Positions 16,688-24,022 of a stretch of DNA of 30,006 nucleotides are shown here, in pieces. The DNA comes from an uncultured Odoribacter sp. (GTDB lineage: Bacteria > Bacteroidota > Bacteroidia > Bacteroidales > Marinifilaceae). The notes beneath the pieces were generated by a model. It had not been told where the DNA came from and ran no database searches. It saw only the letters and a list, made by a program, of their open reading frames with translations. The position numbers were made by a program, and so were the translations under genes. The stretch is from positions 1 to 30,006 of the forward strand of contig CAKVCR010000005.1 of NCBI GenBank assembly GCA_934725835.1, in the 5' to 3' direction. The stretch's first letter is position 1. Every line of letters starts with the position of its first letter.

Positions 16688-16737
16688 ATTTCACATACTT
16701 CAACAATGTACGCTTATCTTCCATAGAGATAATATCT

Positions 16738-16780
16738 ACAAAAAAGTTAAGCCCAAGCAATCTCGCTTGAGCTCAACTTT
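16738..16780 (-). terminator. Strong Rho-independent terminator of the ibrAB-like operon
   Basis: On the minus strand a 16-bp stem (plus-strand 16765-16780 pairing with 16743-16758, two of the pairs G-U) with a six-base loop runs straight into a T6 tract (A run at 16740-16745). It lies 23 bases past the stop of the 48-residue sigma-like ORF, which places that ORF inside the operon. Confidence 0.9.
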
Positions 16781-16803
16781 TACACAATATCTATTTCAAT
16801 ATT

Positions 16804-16950
16804 TTAATCTTGTACATCCTCTGCAACATCGGTATCTTCATAGATTCCCAATGCTGTCAATTGCATACCACGGGCATATTCCCGAAAAATCTTTTCGAAA
16901 GCTTTCATATCCCCGTCAACAAACTTTTGTATAATATCTTTGTTTATCAT
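16804..16950 (-). CDS. 48-residue ORF resembling the N-terminus of an ECF sigma factor (region 2 start)
   Basis: From ATG at 16950 to TAA at 16804. The product starts M-I-N-K-D-I-I-Q-K-F, then G-D-M-K-A-F-E-K-I-F-R-E-Y, and ends D-V-A-E-D-V-Q-D. That is the pattern of sigma-70 regions 2.1-2.2 in Bacteroidetes ECF factors (G-D-x-x-A-F-E-x-L-F, then A-E-D-x-V-Q-D-V-F), stopped exactly at V-Q-D. Regions 2.3-2.4 and region 4, which contact promoter DNA, are absent, and no continuation appears before the terminator 23 bases on. AGAGGG precedes the ATG at short spacing, so it could be translated. It lies 14 bases after the ibrB-like gene. It is either a degraded sigma factor or a small protein that mimics the core-RNA-polymerase-binding part; I cannot tell which. 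Confidence 0.6.
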   Translation of the reverse strand: MINKDIIQKFVDGDMKAFEKIFREYARGMQLTALGIYEDTDVAEDVQD

Positions 16951-16964
16951 CCCTCTTTTCTGTA

Positions 16965-17477
16965 TTAATCCTCTTCCGACAAACTGAAATCTTTATTTGC
17001 AAACAATTCTGCCAAACCGGAAATCTGTTTCAAACGCAACAGTTCATCTTTATCCATACCGATATTGCGCAATATCCATTGGTCTGACATACCGGCTTTC
17101 GTCAATTCAGAAACAATATGACTCATTAATTCAACATTATGTGTACCTCGCGCCCGGTTATGCCGAATCGTAGAGGCCATTCGATTGGATATATCCTTCT
17201 CTATCACTGTCACGGGTAGCATACCCTTTTCCCGCTTATAGATTCGTTCAGAAGTCTTCAACACCAGATAGCGGTGGTAACCGTCCACGAGTTCATACTC
17301 ATCTTTCTCCGGTATATAATAACACACACAAGGCATGGTATAACCGTCTTCCCAGATAGAAAGTTCCAACAGCTTCATTTCAGGAGGTGCCACAACATTA
17401 GGATTATAATCATTGGCAACAACCTTTTCCACCGGTACCGCAATCACATTGTAAACAGGACTCACATCTACACTCAT
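16965..17477 (-). CDS. ParB N-terminal-domain protein (IbrB-like)
   Basis: The 170 residues contain a ParB/sulfiredoxin-type domain: V-E-K-V-V-A-N-D-Y-N-P-N (17-28), the D-G-Y-H-R-Y motif (65-70), and the nucleotide-binding H-N-R-A-R-G motif (106-111). A helix-turn-helix-like segment follows (about 115-155, with I-L-R-N-I-G-M-D-K-D-E-L-L-R-L). It is too short, and in the wrong context, for a chromosome-partitioning ParB. It follows the DUF3440 PAPS-reductase-fold gene by three bases (TAA-GGT-ATG), which is the ibrA-ibrB pairing first described in E. coli as regulators of immunoglobulin-binding genes. The molecular activity is unknown; DNA binding or nucleotide-dependent regulation is likely from the fold. 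Confidence 0.8.
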   Translation of the reverse strand: MSVDVSPVYNVIAVPVEKVVANDYNPNVVAPPEMKLLELSIWEDGYTMPCVCYYIPEKDEYELVDGYHRYLVLKTSERIYKREKGMLPVTVIEKDISNRMASTIRHNRARGTHNVELMSHIVSELTKAGMSDQWILRNIGMDKDELLRLKQISGLAELFANKDFSLSEED

Positions 17478-17480
17478 ACC

Positions 17481-18797
17481 TTAAAATTTATATTTTTTCA
17501 TCACTTTTTCGCGTCGCTCTTTTTCCTCTTTTGTCGGAGCAAATCCCATATATTTGCACGTATGGTCGTTTTTCAAAATACAGATACAGACCCGCTTGAA
17601 TGTTGGCAATTCCTTAAATTCAGGCAAATCAATATCATCCATATACTCCATACGGACAGGCTTTTTAATAGTCTTGTAATTGCTTTTTTCCCCGACTAAA
17701 ATAGGGATACCGGCATCTCTCAATTTTTCAATGGTGTCGTCTGAAAGACAGCCGCCCTTCTCTTTCCAAAAAAGCATACTGACAGCCAGCTTATTTTGAT
17801 AATTTTTCCGAATCTCCTCCGGTAACGTATCCAACAAGAATTTCATATAAGTAGCCCATGTATATCCCTTGGGCAAGTTCACTTGCTGACGCCAACCGAC
17901 AGCTGAGGTATTCGAATACAAAGCTGTAAAATTCACTCCATTTACCCGATTGATCATCTTTCCCCACATATCCGGATCTATTGCTCGATAAAGTTTCAAA
18001 CTATCTCTGGCTTCTGATATAAAAGGACTTGCTACACGTTGTTTCTCCAATGGTACGCCGGCTTGATAATAAAGGTCATATAAATGATTATAGGGCCAAT
18101 GAAATTTCCCGTTAGCCACCCAAACATCTGTTGTTTGCCAATCAAAAATAGGATAGGCATTATAGACATCTTTAGTGATTCGGAGTGTCCACTTCAATCC
18201 TCTATAACGGAACGGATTCTTATAATTCAACGTTCTCCAACGGCTCAGACTCTCCTGTGTCCTGATTCCCACCAGACAGCAAGTTCGCTTGGCTCTTTTG
18301 TGTTGGTGCAACCATTTGGCAAAAGAACGTTGGAAATCATAATCCCACATACGATGACTGAAGAAAGGGAAATCATGCACAGTTAAACATCCGGCTGGCA
18401 TTTCACGCACCCAACACTCCCGCAAATCATTATCCCAAGGTCTCCAGAAACGCTGATACATAGAAGTACACGTCGATACCTTAAACGGCACACAAACCCG
18501 ATAAACCTCTAAAATATCGCTATTAGAGGCCAACACCTGATCCACATATTTGATTGTTTCATTATACTGCACCTCATAATCCATGTGGAATACGCACAAC
18601 TTGCGTCCGGGATAATGCTTGCGAATAAATTCTATGCATAAAAACAACAGTACACTGCTATCTTTACCGCCTGAAAAAGAAACATAAACATTATCGAAGG
18701 AACTGAATATTTTAGCCAGTCTCAATTGCGTTTGCTCATAGACATTCAGCCTCTTTACTGCTGACTGTGCCACTTCATCTTGACATACAATTTCCAT
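17481..18797 (-). CDS. PAPS-reductase-fold ATP pyrophosphatase, DUF3440 (IbrA-like)
   Basis: The 438 residues carry the PP-loop S-G-G-K-D-S-S (42-48) of adenine-nucleotide alpha hydrolases, with C-V-F-H-M-D-Y-E downstream as in the PAPS reductase family. The middle holds a W/R-rich region with C-C-L-V-G-I-R-T-Q-E-S, then T-D-V-W, typical of PAPS-reductase-like proteins. The C-terminal part (about 270-438) corresponds to DUF3440 and ends in a basic tail. It lacks the C-terminal E-C-G-x-H cysteine motif of true assimilatory PAPS reductases, so sulfate reduction is unlikely. The same fold is used for sulfur transfer to DNA (DndC, SspD) and tRNA. Its ATG lies inside the 3' end of the upstream gene, with a 43-base overlap. 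Confidence 0.82.
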   Translation of the reverse strand: MEIVCQDEVAQSAVKRLNVYEQTQLRLAKIFSSFDNVYVSFSGGKDSSVLLFLCIEFIRKHYPGRKLCVFHMDYEVQYNETIKYVDQVLASNSDILEVYRVCVPFKVSTCTSMYQRFWRPWDNDLRECWVREMPAGCLTVHDFPFFSHRMWDYDFQRSFAKWLHQHKRAKRTCCLVGIRTQESLSRWRTLNYKNPFRYRGLKWTLRITKDVYNAYPIFDWQTTDVWVANGKFHWPYNHLYDLYYQAGVPLEKQRVASPFISEARDSLKLYRAIDPDMWGKMINRVNGVNFTALYSNTSAVGWRQQVNLPKGYTWATYMKFLLDTLPEEIRKNYQNKLAVSMLFWKEKGGCLSDDTIEKLRDAGIPILVGEKSNYKTIKKPVRMEYMDDIDLPEFKELPTFKRVCICILKNDHTCKYMGFAPTKEEKERREKVMKKYKF

Positions 18798-19153
18798 TCT
18801 CTGATAACATCAAAATTATTCATTTGAAAAATAGCAATATCCCGACTAAGCACTACTGCCTGCAAATTTTCATCTGCTTCATTTGATTGTATCACAGCTT
18901 TAAGCAAAGCATCCAGCACATCCGAATTTCCTTTGCTCACATAATAATTGTTGACAAGCATACTATTCTTCTTCAATTCAACTGGCATAAAACCGATAAC
19001 CTGTTCTTCTTCGGAAGCAACGAACCATATAAAACGCTCAGACGTTTTAAACGGATAATTGTTATTTTCTCGCAATACATCCGGATTCATTACTAAACGG
19101 GCTACTTTTAAAAACAATTCATCATTCACCCCGTTATAATGCTCTATTTTCAT
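18755..19153 (-). CDS. Small GNAT-like protein, first gene of the ibrAB-like operon
   Basis: The 132 residues look like a compact GNAT (N-acetyltransferase) fold: an N-terminal strand-helix pair, W-F-V-A-S-E-E-E-Q-V-I-G-F-M-P-V-E at about 48-64 (the beta-bulge strands that usually precede acetyl-CoA binding), and a C-terminal D-V-I-R-E-W-K-L-Y-V-K strand. The usual R/Q-x-x-G-x-G/A acetyl-CoA loop is not recognisable; the region holds V-S-K-G-N-S-D-V-L. It may therefore bind CoA weakly or have another role. A promoter lies 30 bases upstream of the ATG. Its 3' end overlaps the IbrA-like gene by 43 bases, implying coordinated translation. Family assignment is moderate. Confidence 0.6.
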   Translation of the reverse strand: MKIEHYNGVNDELFLKVARLVMNPDVLRENNNYPFKTSERFIWFVASEEEQVIGFMPVELKKNSMLVNNYYVSKGNSDVLDALLKAVIQSNEADENLQAVVLSRDIAIFQMNNFDVIREWKLYVKMKWHSQQ

Positions 19154-19182
19154 AAATTCAATGATTCAATAACATTCATGGA

Positions 19183-19213
19183 CAAATATAGCGATATCCG
19201 ATTATTTTTCAAT
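19183..19213 (-). promoter_or_regulatory. Bacteroidetes-type promoter of the ibrAB-like operon
   Basis: Minus strand: ATTG (19210-19213), 19-base spacer, TATATTTG (19183-19190). The -7 element is exact and the -33 element is one base off TTTG. The -33 box directly abuts the T run of the preceding gene's terminator, so the two units are packed with no spare sequence. Confidence 0.75.
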
Positions 19214-19244
19214 AAAAAAAAGCCATCCTTTTTCAAAGACAGCT
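19214..19244 (-). terminator. Rho-independent terminator of the 277-residue exported protein gene
   Basis: Minus strand: a 10-bp stem with three G-U pairs (plus-strand 19235-19244 and 19221-19230), a GAAA loop, then eight T residues (A run 19214-19221). It starts 23 bases after the stop codon at 19267. Confidence 0.85.
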
Positions 19245-19266
19245 TCTCTTATAAATTTACAGGGAA

Positions 19267-20100
19267 TTAATTTATCATTTTCATCAATTCGCCAGCTAAT
19301 TCTTTCATTGTATCGCAACCGGATTTTGCCGCCAGCTTGTCTGCAACGGATGCATAACGTTTGGCAACATCATAAAAACCGCATTTCTGAGAAATCTTCA
19401 CATAATTGTAAATTGCATCAAAATCCGACTGCGACTCCACCGTTTTTCCTGCCCACAATTGAATCACCTTCAGACGGGATACATCGGTCATGATTTCCAA
19501 TGCTCCTGCTGTGATTTCTTTAATCATCTGACGATTCTCCGGAAAATAACGGAACAGCTTACGCGCCTTATAAAAATAATCATCAGCATTCTTGTCTGCT
19601 CTCAACTGACGGATGTAAAAATAATCTTTCACAATGTCGTAATGCTCATATCCGCCCTCTTGGATTTTTTTCAATGAAGCCTCATAATCTGCTTTGTTTT
19701 GCTTGTATAACCGCTCCAAATGATTTACCAATACGTTATCCAATTTCTGGAAAACATCGTCTTTAGAAAAAAGCGCCACAAACTTGTCGCAATTTTTAAA
19801 TACATACTGCAACTGAGGAGCATCCACATCTGTCACATAATCCCGAACAATGGCCCAATTATAATCCTTATAGTAGTCAGCCTCTTTCTGAGTCTGAAAA
19901 TAACGGTTTACAATCTCCTGACCGGATTTACCCTGTTTGTTCAATTCTTTCAACAATTGCACGGTAGCTTTCGTATCTGACGGATTTTGTTCAAAAGTCT
20001 TAACAAGAGCATGTAGTTCTACTGGTGTCCTTTCTATAGCAATAGCTCCATAAGTGCTCATCAAAATCAAACTTGCTGCAAATAAAATTCTACACTTCAT
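19267..20100 (-). CDS. Exported, mostly helical protein of unknown function
   Basis: The 277 residues start with a signal peptide (about 1-21, M-K-C-R-I-L-F-A-A-S-L, cleavage near A-I-A). The rest is predicted largely helical, rich in Lys, Tyr and Asp, with repeated helix-turn-helix pairs such as F-D-A-I-Y-N-Y-V-K-I-S-Q-K-C-G-F-Y-D-V-A-K-R-Y-A at the end, which look like TPR-type solenoid repeats. There is no lipobox, no membrane helix after the signal and no catalytic motif. AGAAGG stands seven bases before the ATG. It is a single-gene unit: its own terminator follows, and the divergent M3 peptidase gene starts 288 bases upstream. I do not recognise a named family. Confidence 0.7.
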   Translation of the reverse strand: MKCRILFAASLILMSTYGAIAIERTPVELHALVKTFEQNPSDTKATVQLLKELNKQGKSGQEIVNRYFQTQKEADYYKDYNWAIVRDYVTDVDAPQLQYVFKNCDKFVALFSKDDVFQKLDNVLVNHLERLYKQNKADYEASLKKIQEGGYEHYDIVKDYFYIRQLRADKNADDYFYKARKLFRYFPENRQMIKEITAGALEIMTDVSRLKVIQLWAGKTVESQSDFDAIYNYVKISQKCGFYDVAKRYASVADKLAAKSGCDTMKELAGELMKMIN

Positions 20101-20388
20101 ATCAACCTTCTTTTTGTTAGTTCAATTACACTTATAAAACACCATAAAGGGCAAAAAGGGTTATACAAAAACTTAATTTAACGTCAATATTAACAGTATT
20201 TAGATATTTAAGCATTCAACTGCAACAATATCCCATCACACAGTATAATTATGCAAATGCAAACGATTACAGTATTCCCCGACCAAGACAGATTCATAAA
20301 AATTTGATAAAGACAACATCTGTCATTTAACTGGTATCACAATAAAAATTTTATCTTTGCATTATAAATCATCAAATAAGTAACTATC
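20101..20388. other. 288-base divergent intergenic region
   Basis: The longest gene-free stretch in the window, between a minus-strand exported protein and the plus-strand M3 peptidase. It holds the -7 box for the peptidase (20352-20359). I found no TAnnTTTG box for the minus-strand gene, no strong hairpin and no ORF of note. Confidence 0.6.
20352..20359 (+). promoter_or_regulatory. Probable -7 promoter element of the M3 peptidase gene
   Basis: TATCTTTG matches TAnnTTTG on the plus strand, 29 bases before the ATG at 20389. The -33 region is weak: only TTTA at a 22-base spacing. The leader would be about 23 bases. Confidence 0.55.
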
Positions 20389-22434
20389 ATGACAACGAAA
20401 AGACAGAATCCATTATTGGAGACATACGATACGCCCTATCATACCCCCCCGTTCACTAAAATTCAACTGTGCGATTACGAACCTGCTTTTCAACAGGCTA
20501 TTAAAGAAGCTCGTCAGGAAATAGAGGCTATCATTGAAAATCCGGAAGTTCCGTCATTCGCCAACACCATCGAAGCATTAGACGCCGGAGGCGAGAGACT
20601 CAATAGTATTTCCTCCATATTCTTTAATCTGAATTCAGCTTGCACCAACGATGAGATGCAAGCCATTGCTCAACGGGTTTCCCCACTGCTGACGGAATAC
20701 AGTAATAGCATTACCATGAATCCGGAGTTGTTCCAACGCATTAAAAACGTCTATGATAATTGCGACCGGCAGCAACTCACTCCGGAGCAAAACACCTTAT
20801 TGGACGACACCTATCGAATGTTTGTCAAAGGAGGCGCCAACCTTCAGGGCGAAGCTCAACAACGCTTTCGAGAAATCAGCATGGAACTGTCCCGCCTCAG
20901 TCTCAAATTCGAAGAAAATACACTGGCTGCTACCAATGCGTTCACTCTTCATATCACTGACGAGGCTGAGTTGTCCGGACTACCGGAAGGTGTAGTCGAA
21001 ATGGCAGCCATGACCGCTAAGGACAAAGGAGAGGATGGCTGGCTTTTTACCCTCCATGCCCCCAGTTACATTCCCTTTATGAAATACGCTGACAAACGCA
21101 ACCTGCGAGAACAGATGTACCGGGCCTACTCTTCACGATGCAACCAAGGCGGCGAATCAGACAACAACGACATCATCCGTCAACTGGTCAACCTGCGTCT
21201 CGAGAAAGCACAACTTTTAGGTTATAGTAGCTATGCCGACTATGTTCTCACCAATCGTATGGCAGAAACGGCATCTCATGTCAACCAATTTTTAGACCAA
21301 CTGCTTCAGGCTTCTCATCCGCATGCTCTAAACGAGAAACAGGAAGTTGAGGAATTTGCTCGCCGTAATGGATTTACAGGGACGTTGCAACGCTGGGACT
21401 GGGCCTATTATTCCAATAAACTGAAACAGGAAAAATATGCTTTGGACGATGAAATGCTGAAACCTTATTTTCAATTGGAAAAAGTCCAAAAAGGTGTATT
21501 TGATTTAGCCAATCGCCTTTATGGCCTGACTTTTCAGGAACGCACAGACATACCGAAATACCACAATGATGTACGCACCTATGAAGTGAGCCGAAACAAC
21601 CGGTTTCTTGCCATCCTCTATACAGATTTTTTCCCTCGCGAAAGCAAAGGAGGAGGCGCATGGATGACTGACTACCGCGGACAACACCGTCAGGGGACAG
21701 AAGACATCCGTCCGTTGGTATCCATCGTAATGAACTTCACCAAACCGACAACAAGCAAGCCATCGCTACTCACCTTTGACGAAGTCACCACCTTTCTCCA
21801 TGAATTCGGTCACTCCCTGCATGGGATGTTGTCACAATGTACATACAACTCAACTAGCGGCACCAATGTCTATCGTGATTTTGTAGAATTGCCTTCACAA
21901 ATCATGGAGAACTGGGCGCTTGAAAAAGAGTGGCTCGATACGTGGGCTGTACATTACCTCACCAACGAACCGATACCTCAAGAGTACATTGACAAAATCC
22001 GCCGGGCATCCAATTTCCAGAGTGGCTACCAATGTGACCGTCAGTTGAGCTTCGGTATGGTAGATATGGCATGGCATTCTATCACAACGCCTTTCGAAGG
22101 AAATGTTCTTGATTTTGAAACCCGTGCCATGGCTCCTACAGAATCCTTCCCCTCTGTCAAAGGAAGTTGTTTTTCCACTGCCTTCGGTCATATTTTCAGC
22201 GGAGGATACGCTGCCGGCTACTATAGTTATAAATGGGCTGAAGTATTGGATGCCGATGCTTTCGCTGTATTTAAAGCACATGGCATATTTAACAAGGAGA
22301 CCGCTGATGCCTTCCGGGAGAACATACTGGAACGTGGAGGCTCAGAACATCCGATGACCCTCTACAAACGCTTCCGCGGACAGAACCCCACAGTGGATGC
22401 TCTTCTCGAACGAAGTGGATTGAAGAACAAATAA
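20389..22434 (+). CDS. dcp: M3-family zinc metallopeptidase, peptidyl-dipeptidase Dcp type
   Basis: The 681 residues lack a signal peptide, so the enzyme is probably cytoplasmic, where Dcp-type enzymes cut dipeptides from the C-termini of small peptides. The zinc site is intact: H471-E-F-G-H475 with E472 as the catalytic base and E500 (F-V-E-L-P-S-Q) as the third ligand. Downstream G-H-I-F-S-G-G-Y-A-A-G-Y-Y-S-Y is the conserved M3 substrate-binding loop. Length is normal for Dcp (about 680-700). Oligopeptidase A and thimet-type enzymes share these motifs; the opening (N-P-L-L-E-T-Y-x-T-P-Y-x-T-P-P-F) favours Dcp. It is the only complete plus-strand gene here and stands alone. It would suit an organism that imports peptides, as the locus downstream suggests. 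Confidence 0.92.
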   Translation: MTTKRQNPLLETYDTPYHTPPFTKIQLCDYEPAFQQAIKEARQEIEAIIENPEVPSFANTIEALDAGGERLNSISSIFFNLNSACTNDEMQAIAQRVSPLLTEYSNSITMNPELFQRIKNVYDNCDRQQLTPEQNTLLDDTYRMFVKGGANLQGEAQQRFREISMELSRLSLKFEENTLAATNAFTLHITDEAELSGLPEGVVEMAAMTAKDKGEDGWLFTLHAPSYIPFMKYADKRNLREQMYRAYSSRCNQGGESDNNDIIRQLVNLRLEKAQLLGYSSYADYVLTNRMAETASHVNQFLDQLLQASHPHALNEKQEVEEFARRNGFTGTLQRWDWAYYSNKLKQEKYALDDEMLKPYFQLEKVQKGVFDLANRLYGLTFQERTDIPKYHNDVRTYEVSRNNRFLAILYTDFFPRESKGGGAWMTDYRGQHRQGTEDIRPLVSIVMNFTKPTTSKPSLLTFDEVTTFLHEFGHSLHGMLSQCTYNSTSGTNVYRDFVELPSQIMENWALEKEWLDTWAVHYLTNEPIPQEYIDKIRRASNFQSGYQCDRQLSFGMVDMAWHSITTPFEGNVLDFETRAMAPTESFPSVKGSCFSTAFGHIFSGGYAAGYYSYKWAEVLDADAFAVFKAHGIFNKETADAFRENILERGGSEHPMTLYKRFRGQNPTVDALLERSGLKNK

Positions 22435-22467
22435 AACGCTTGCGTTGTATACGCATCTGAAAATATA

Positions 22468-22508
22468 TTAGGGAGCAAACGCTTTTTGTTAAAAGTTTTG
22501 CTCCCTAA
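22468..22508. terminator. Hairpin between convergent genes, likely bidirectional terminator
   Basis: A 12-bp perfect stem (22468-22479 with 22497-22508; core TTAGGGAGCAAA) and a 17-base loop stand between the plus-strand M3 peptidase and the minus-strand gingipain-like gene. Neither side has a classic T run: the plus side continues AAATAAC and the minus side TATATTTTC. It is probably a terminator or mRNA 3'-end stabiliser for both. Confidence 0.6.
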
Positions 22509-22549
22509 AAATAACTTCTCCTCAAAATCCGATATATAACAACCTGATT

Positions 22550-24022
22550 TTAATCCATATTTAATACAATTTTATAAACACTGTCAGCCTTAAAATCAGG
22601 ATTATATATAAACATGAAATCATCATCACAAACGATATTCCAAGGATAGTCACCTTCCGGTACCGGATGATTTAAACGCTTGGGGAAGAAACAACTGAAC
22701 GGTAGATTCTTTACATGTACCTGTTTGAAATTTGCCCCCAACATTCTGTTCAAATCAAAATCTTTTCCGGTTTTGATGGTTATGATACACTTTTTCTTCG
22801 TTATCTTATAATCAACAGTATAATCTTGTTCTCCTGCAACCGGCTGCAACCGGACATTCCACTTCGGATCTCCATAATATGCCAGGACATCTCGGTCATA
22901 TAAAAAACCTATCTGATCTTTAGTGGGTCTTTTTATTCCTGTACCTTCACGGATTGCCTCTTCTGCTGCATGCAGAGATTTGCGGAACAATACCTCATGC
23001 ACGGCATAAGGATAGTTTATCTTATTGAAATCCGCATTCCACTCATTCATTTGATGCAGCATATCTTGCTCATTCAGATAAACAGCCTCCGCTAAAGTGT
23101 AGCGTCCGGGGTTGGAAATCCAATATTTCAAAGCACCCCATCCACTGCGTCCGTACCAGGATGTCACAACATATCCCACCATGGCTGTTGCATTTCCACT
23201 TCCCAGCCAAGCAATCGCCATGCTATTGGGATTATTTCTGACATTGCCTATCAAACAATTACCTGCCCCTAAAAAAACACGTCTTTTGCCACTCTCCACC
23301 AAATTTTCCTTCCCGTCAGGGAAAGCTGCATACAGTATTCCATTCTTGGATTTGATATTTCCATGCGAAAAAGGAGTTTCCAAATTCCTCTCTGTTGCAT
23401 GACCGGAAGTCACAACAAAATCAGGATCTATCTTTTCATAGAGGTCGTAAAACTTCCTTAAACTCTCTTTTTCCGGATTTATCATATAGGTCTTCACCTT
23501 ACCGTCTGCTTCCCATTTTTCGCCACATAATCCATCTGTATGATCATCCATCCAGGCATAACGGTCAAACCATTTGGCAGAACTCAACTCAGATATCGTC
23601 GATAGTGCGCTCTTAACAACCAACGGTTCATTAGCATTATGCACTAACTTCAATGCCTGCGCTGCATCATATCCCGTTATTATGCCCCACAGATAGTCAA
23701 CATACGGATTATCATCCACTTTGCGACTTATACGGTGCAATTCCATTACATATTCCCGGTTGATGTATTTCGGCATCTCTACAAACGCAACATAACGAGG
23801 TTTTTTCTGTTGCAGATATGGCAACACTTCCCCAAGGGAATCTCTGTAGAAACACACCTGTGCATGATGTCTTTGGCGAAGAGCTTCCACAACTTTCATC
23901 CACTCTGCATCCTCCTTGACCGTAGAACTAGCTACAATAAGATAATCCTTCTCCGGCTTCGCTGCCTTAACAAATCCCACTGAAAAAATTAGCAAACCTA
24001 ATAAAAACCACTTTTTCATCAT
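22550..24022 (-). CDS. Exported protein with gingipain-like (clan CD, C25-type) Cys/His motifs
   Basis: The 490 residues start with a signal peptide (1-20, ending V-K-A-A). Two motifs suggest a caspase/gingipain fold: a hydrophobic strand ending in S-G-H208-A-T (candidate catalytic histidine) and, 48 residues on, a strand ending G-A-G-N-C256-L-I-G-N (candidate cysteine nucleophile). The order and spacing resemble gingipain Y-T-G-H-G to V-A-C-V-N-G. The following segment, A-M-V-G-Y-V-V-T-S-W-Y-G, resembles the gingipain strand after the nucleophile. The C-terminal part (about 390-490) is beta-rich and could be a binding domain. Its ATG overlaps the stop of the thioredoxin gene upstream (ATGA). 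It is the last gene of the SusCD operon. The peptidase fold is an inference from motifs; activity is untested. Confidence 0.6.
   Translation of the reverse strand: MMKKWFLLGLLIFSVGFVKAAKPEKDYLIVASSTVKEDAEWMKVVEALRQRHHAQVCFYRDSLGEVLPYLQQKKPRYVAFVEMPKYINREYVMELHRISRKVDDNPYVDYLWGIITGYDAAQALKLVHNANEPLVVKSALSTISELSSAKWFDRYAWMDDHTDGLCGEKWEADGKVKTYMINPEKESLRKFYDLYEKIDPDFVVTSGHATERNLETPFSHGNIKSKNGILYAAFPDGKENLVESGKRRVFLGAGNCLIGNVRNNPNSMAIAWLGSGNATAMVGYVVTSWYGRSGWGALKYWISNPGRYTLAEAVYLNEQDMLHQMNEWNADFNKINYPYAVHEVLFRKSLHAAEEAIREGTGIKRPTKDQIGFLYDRDVLAYYGDPKWNVRLQPVAGEQDYTVDYKITKKKCIITIKTGKDFDLNRMLGANFKQVHVKNLPFSCFFPKRLNHPVPEGDYPWNIVCDDDFMFIYNPDFKADSVYKIVLNMD

Noticed and set aside
16965..17477. Chromosome-partitioning ParB
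   Set aside because: No parA neighbour, no parS-like site noticed, shorter than Spo0J/ParB, and directly coupled to a DUF3440 gene.
17481..18797. Assimilatory PAPS reductase (CysH)
   Set aside because: It lacks the C-terminal ECGxH-type cysteine, carries a DUF3440 extension, and has no sulfur-assimilation neighbours.
16804..19153. A complete Dnd or Ssp phosphorothioation system
   Set aside because: Only a PAPS-reductase-fold protein and a ParB-like protein are present; no cysteine desulfurase, DndD/DndE or restriction module is encoded nearby.
22441..22455. Small inverted repeat TGCGT-tgtat-ACGCA after the M3 peptidase gene
   Set aside because: Five base pairs is within chance expectation; the larger hairpin at 22468-22508 is the better terminator candidate.
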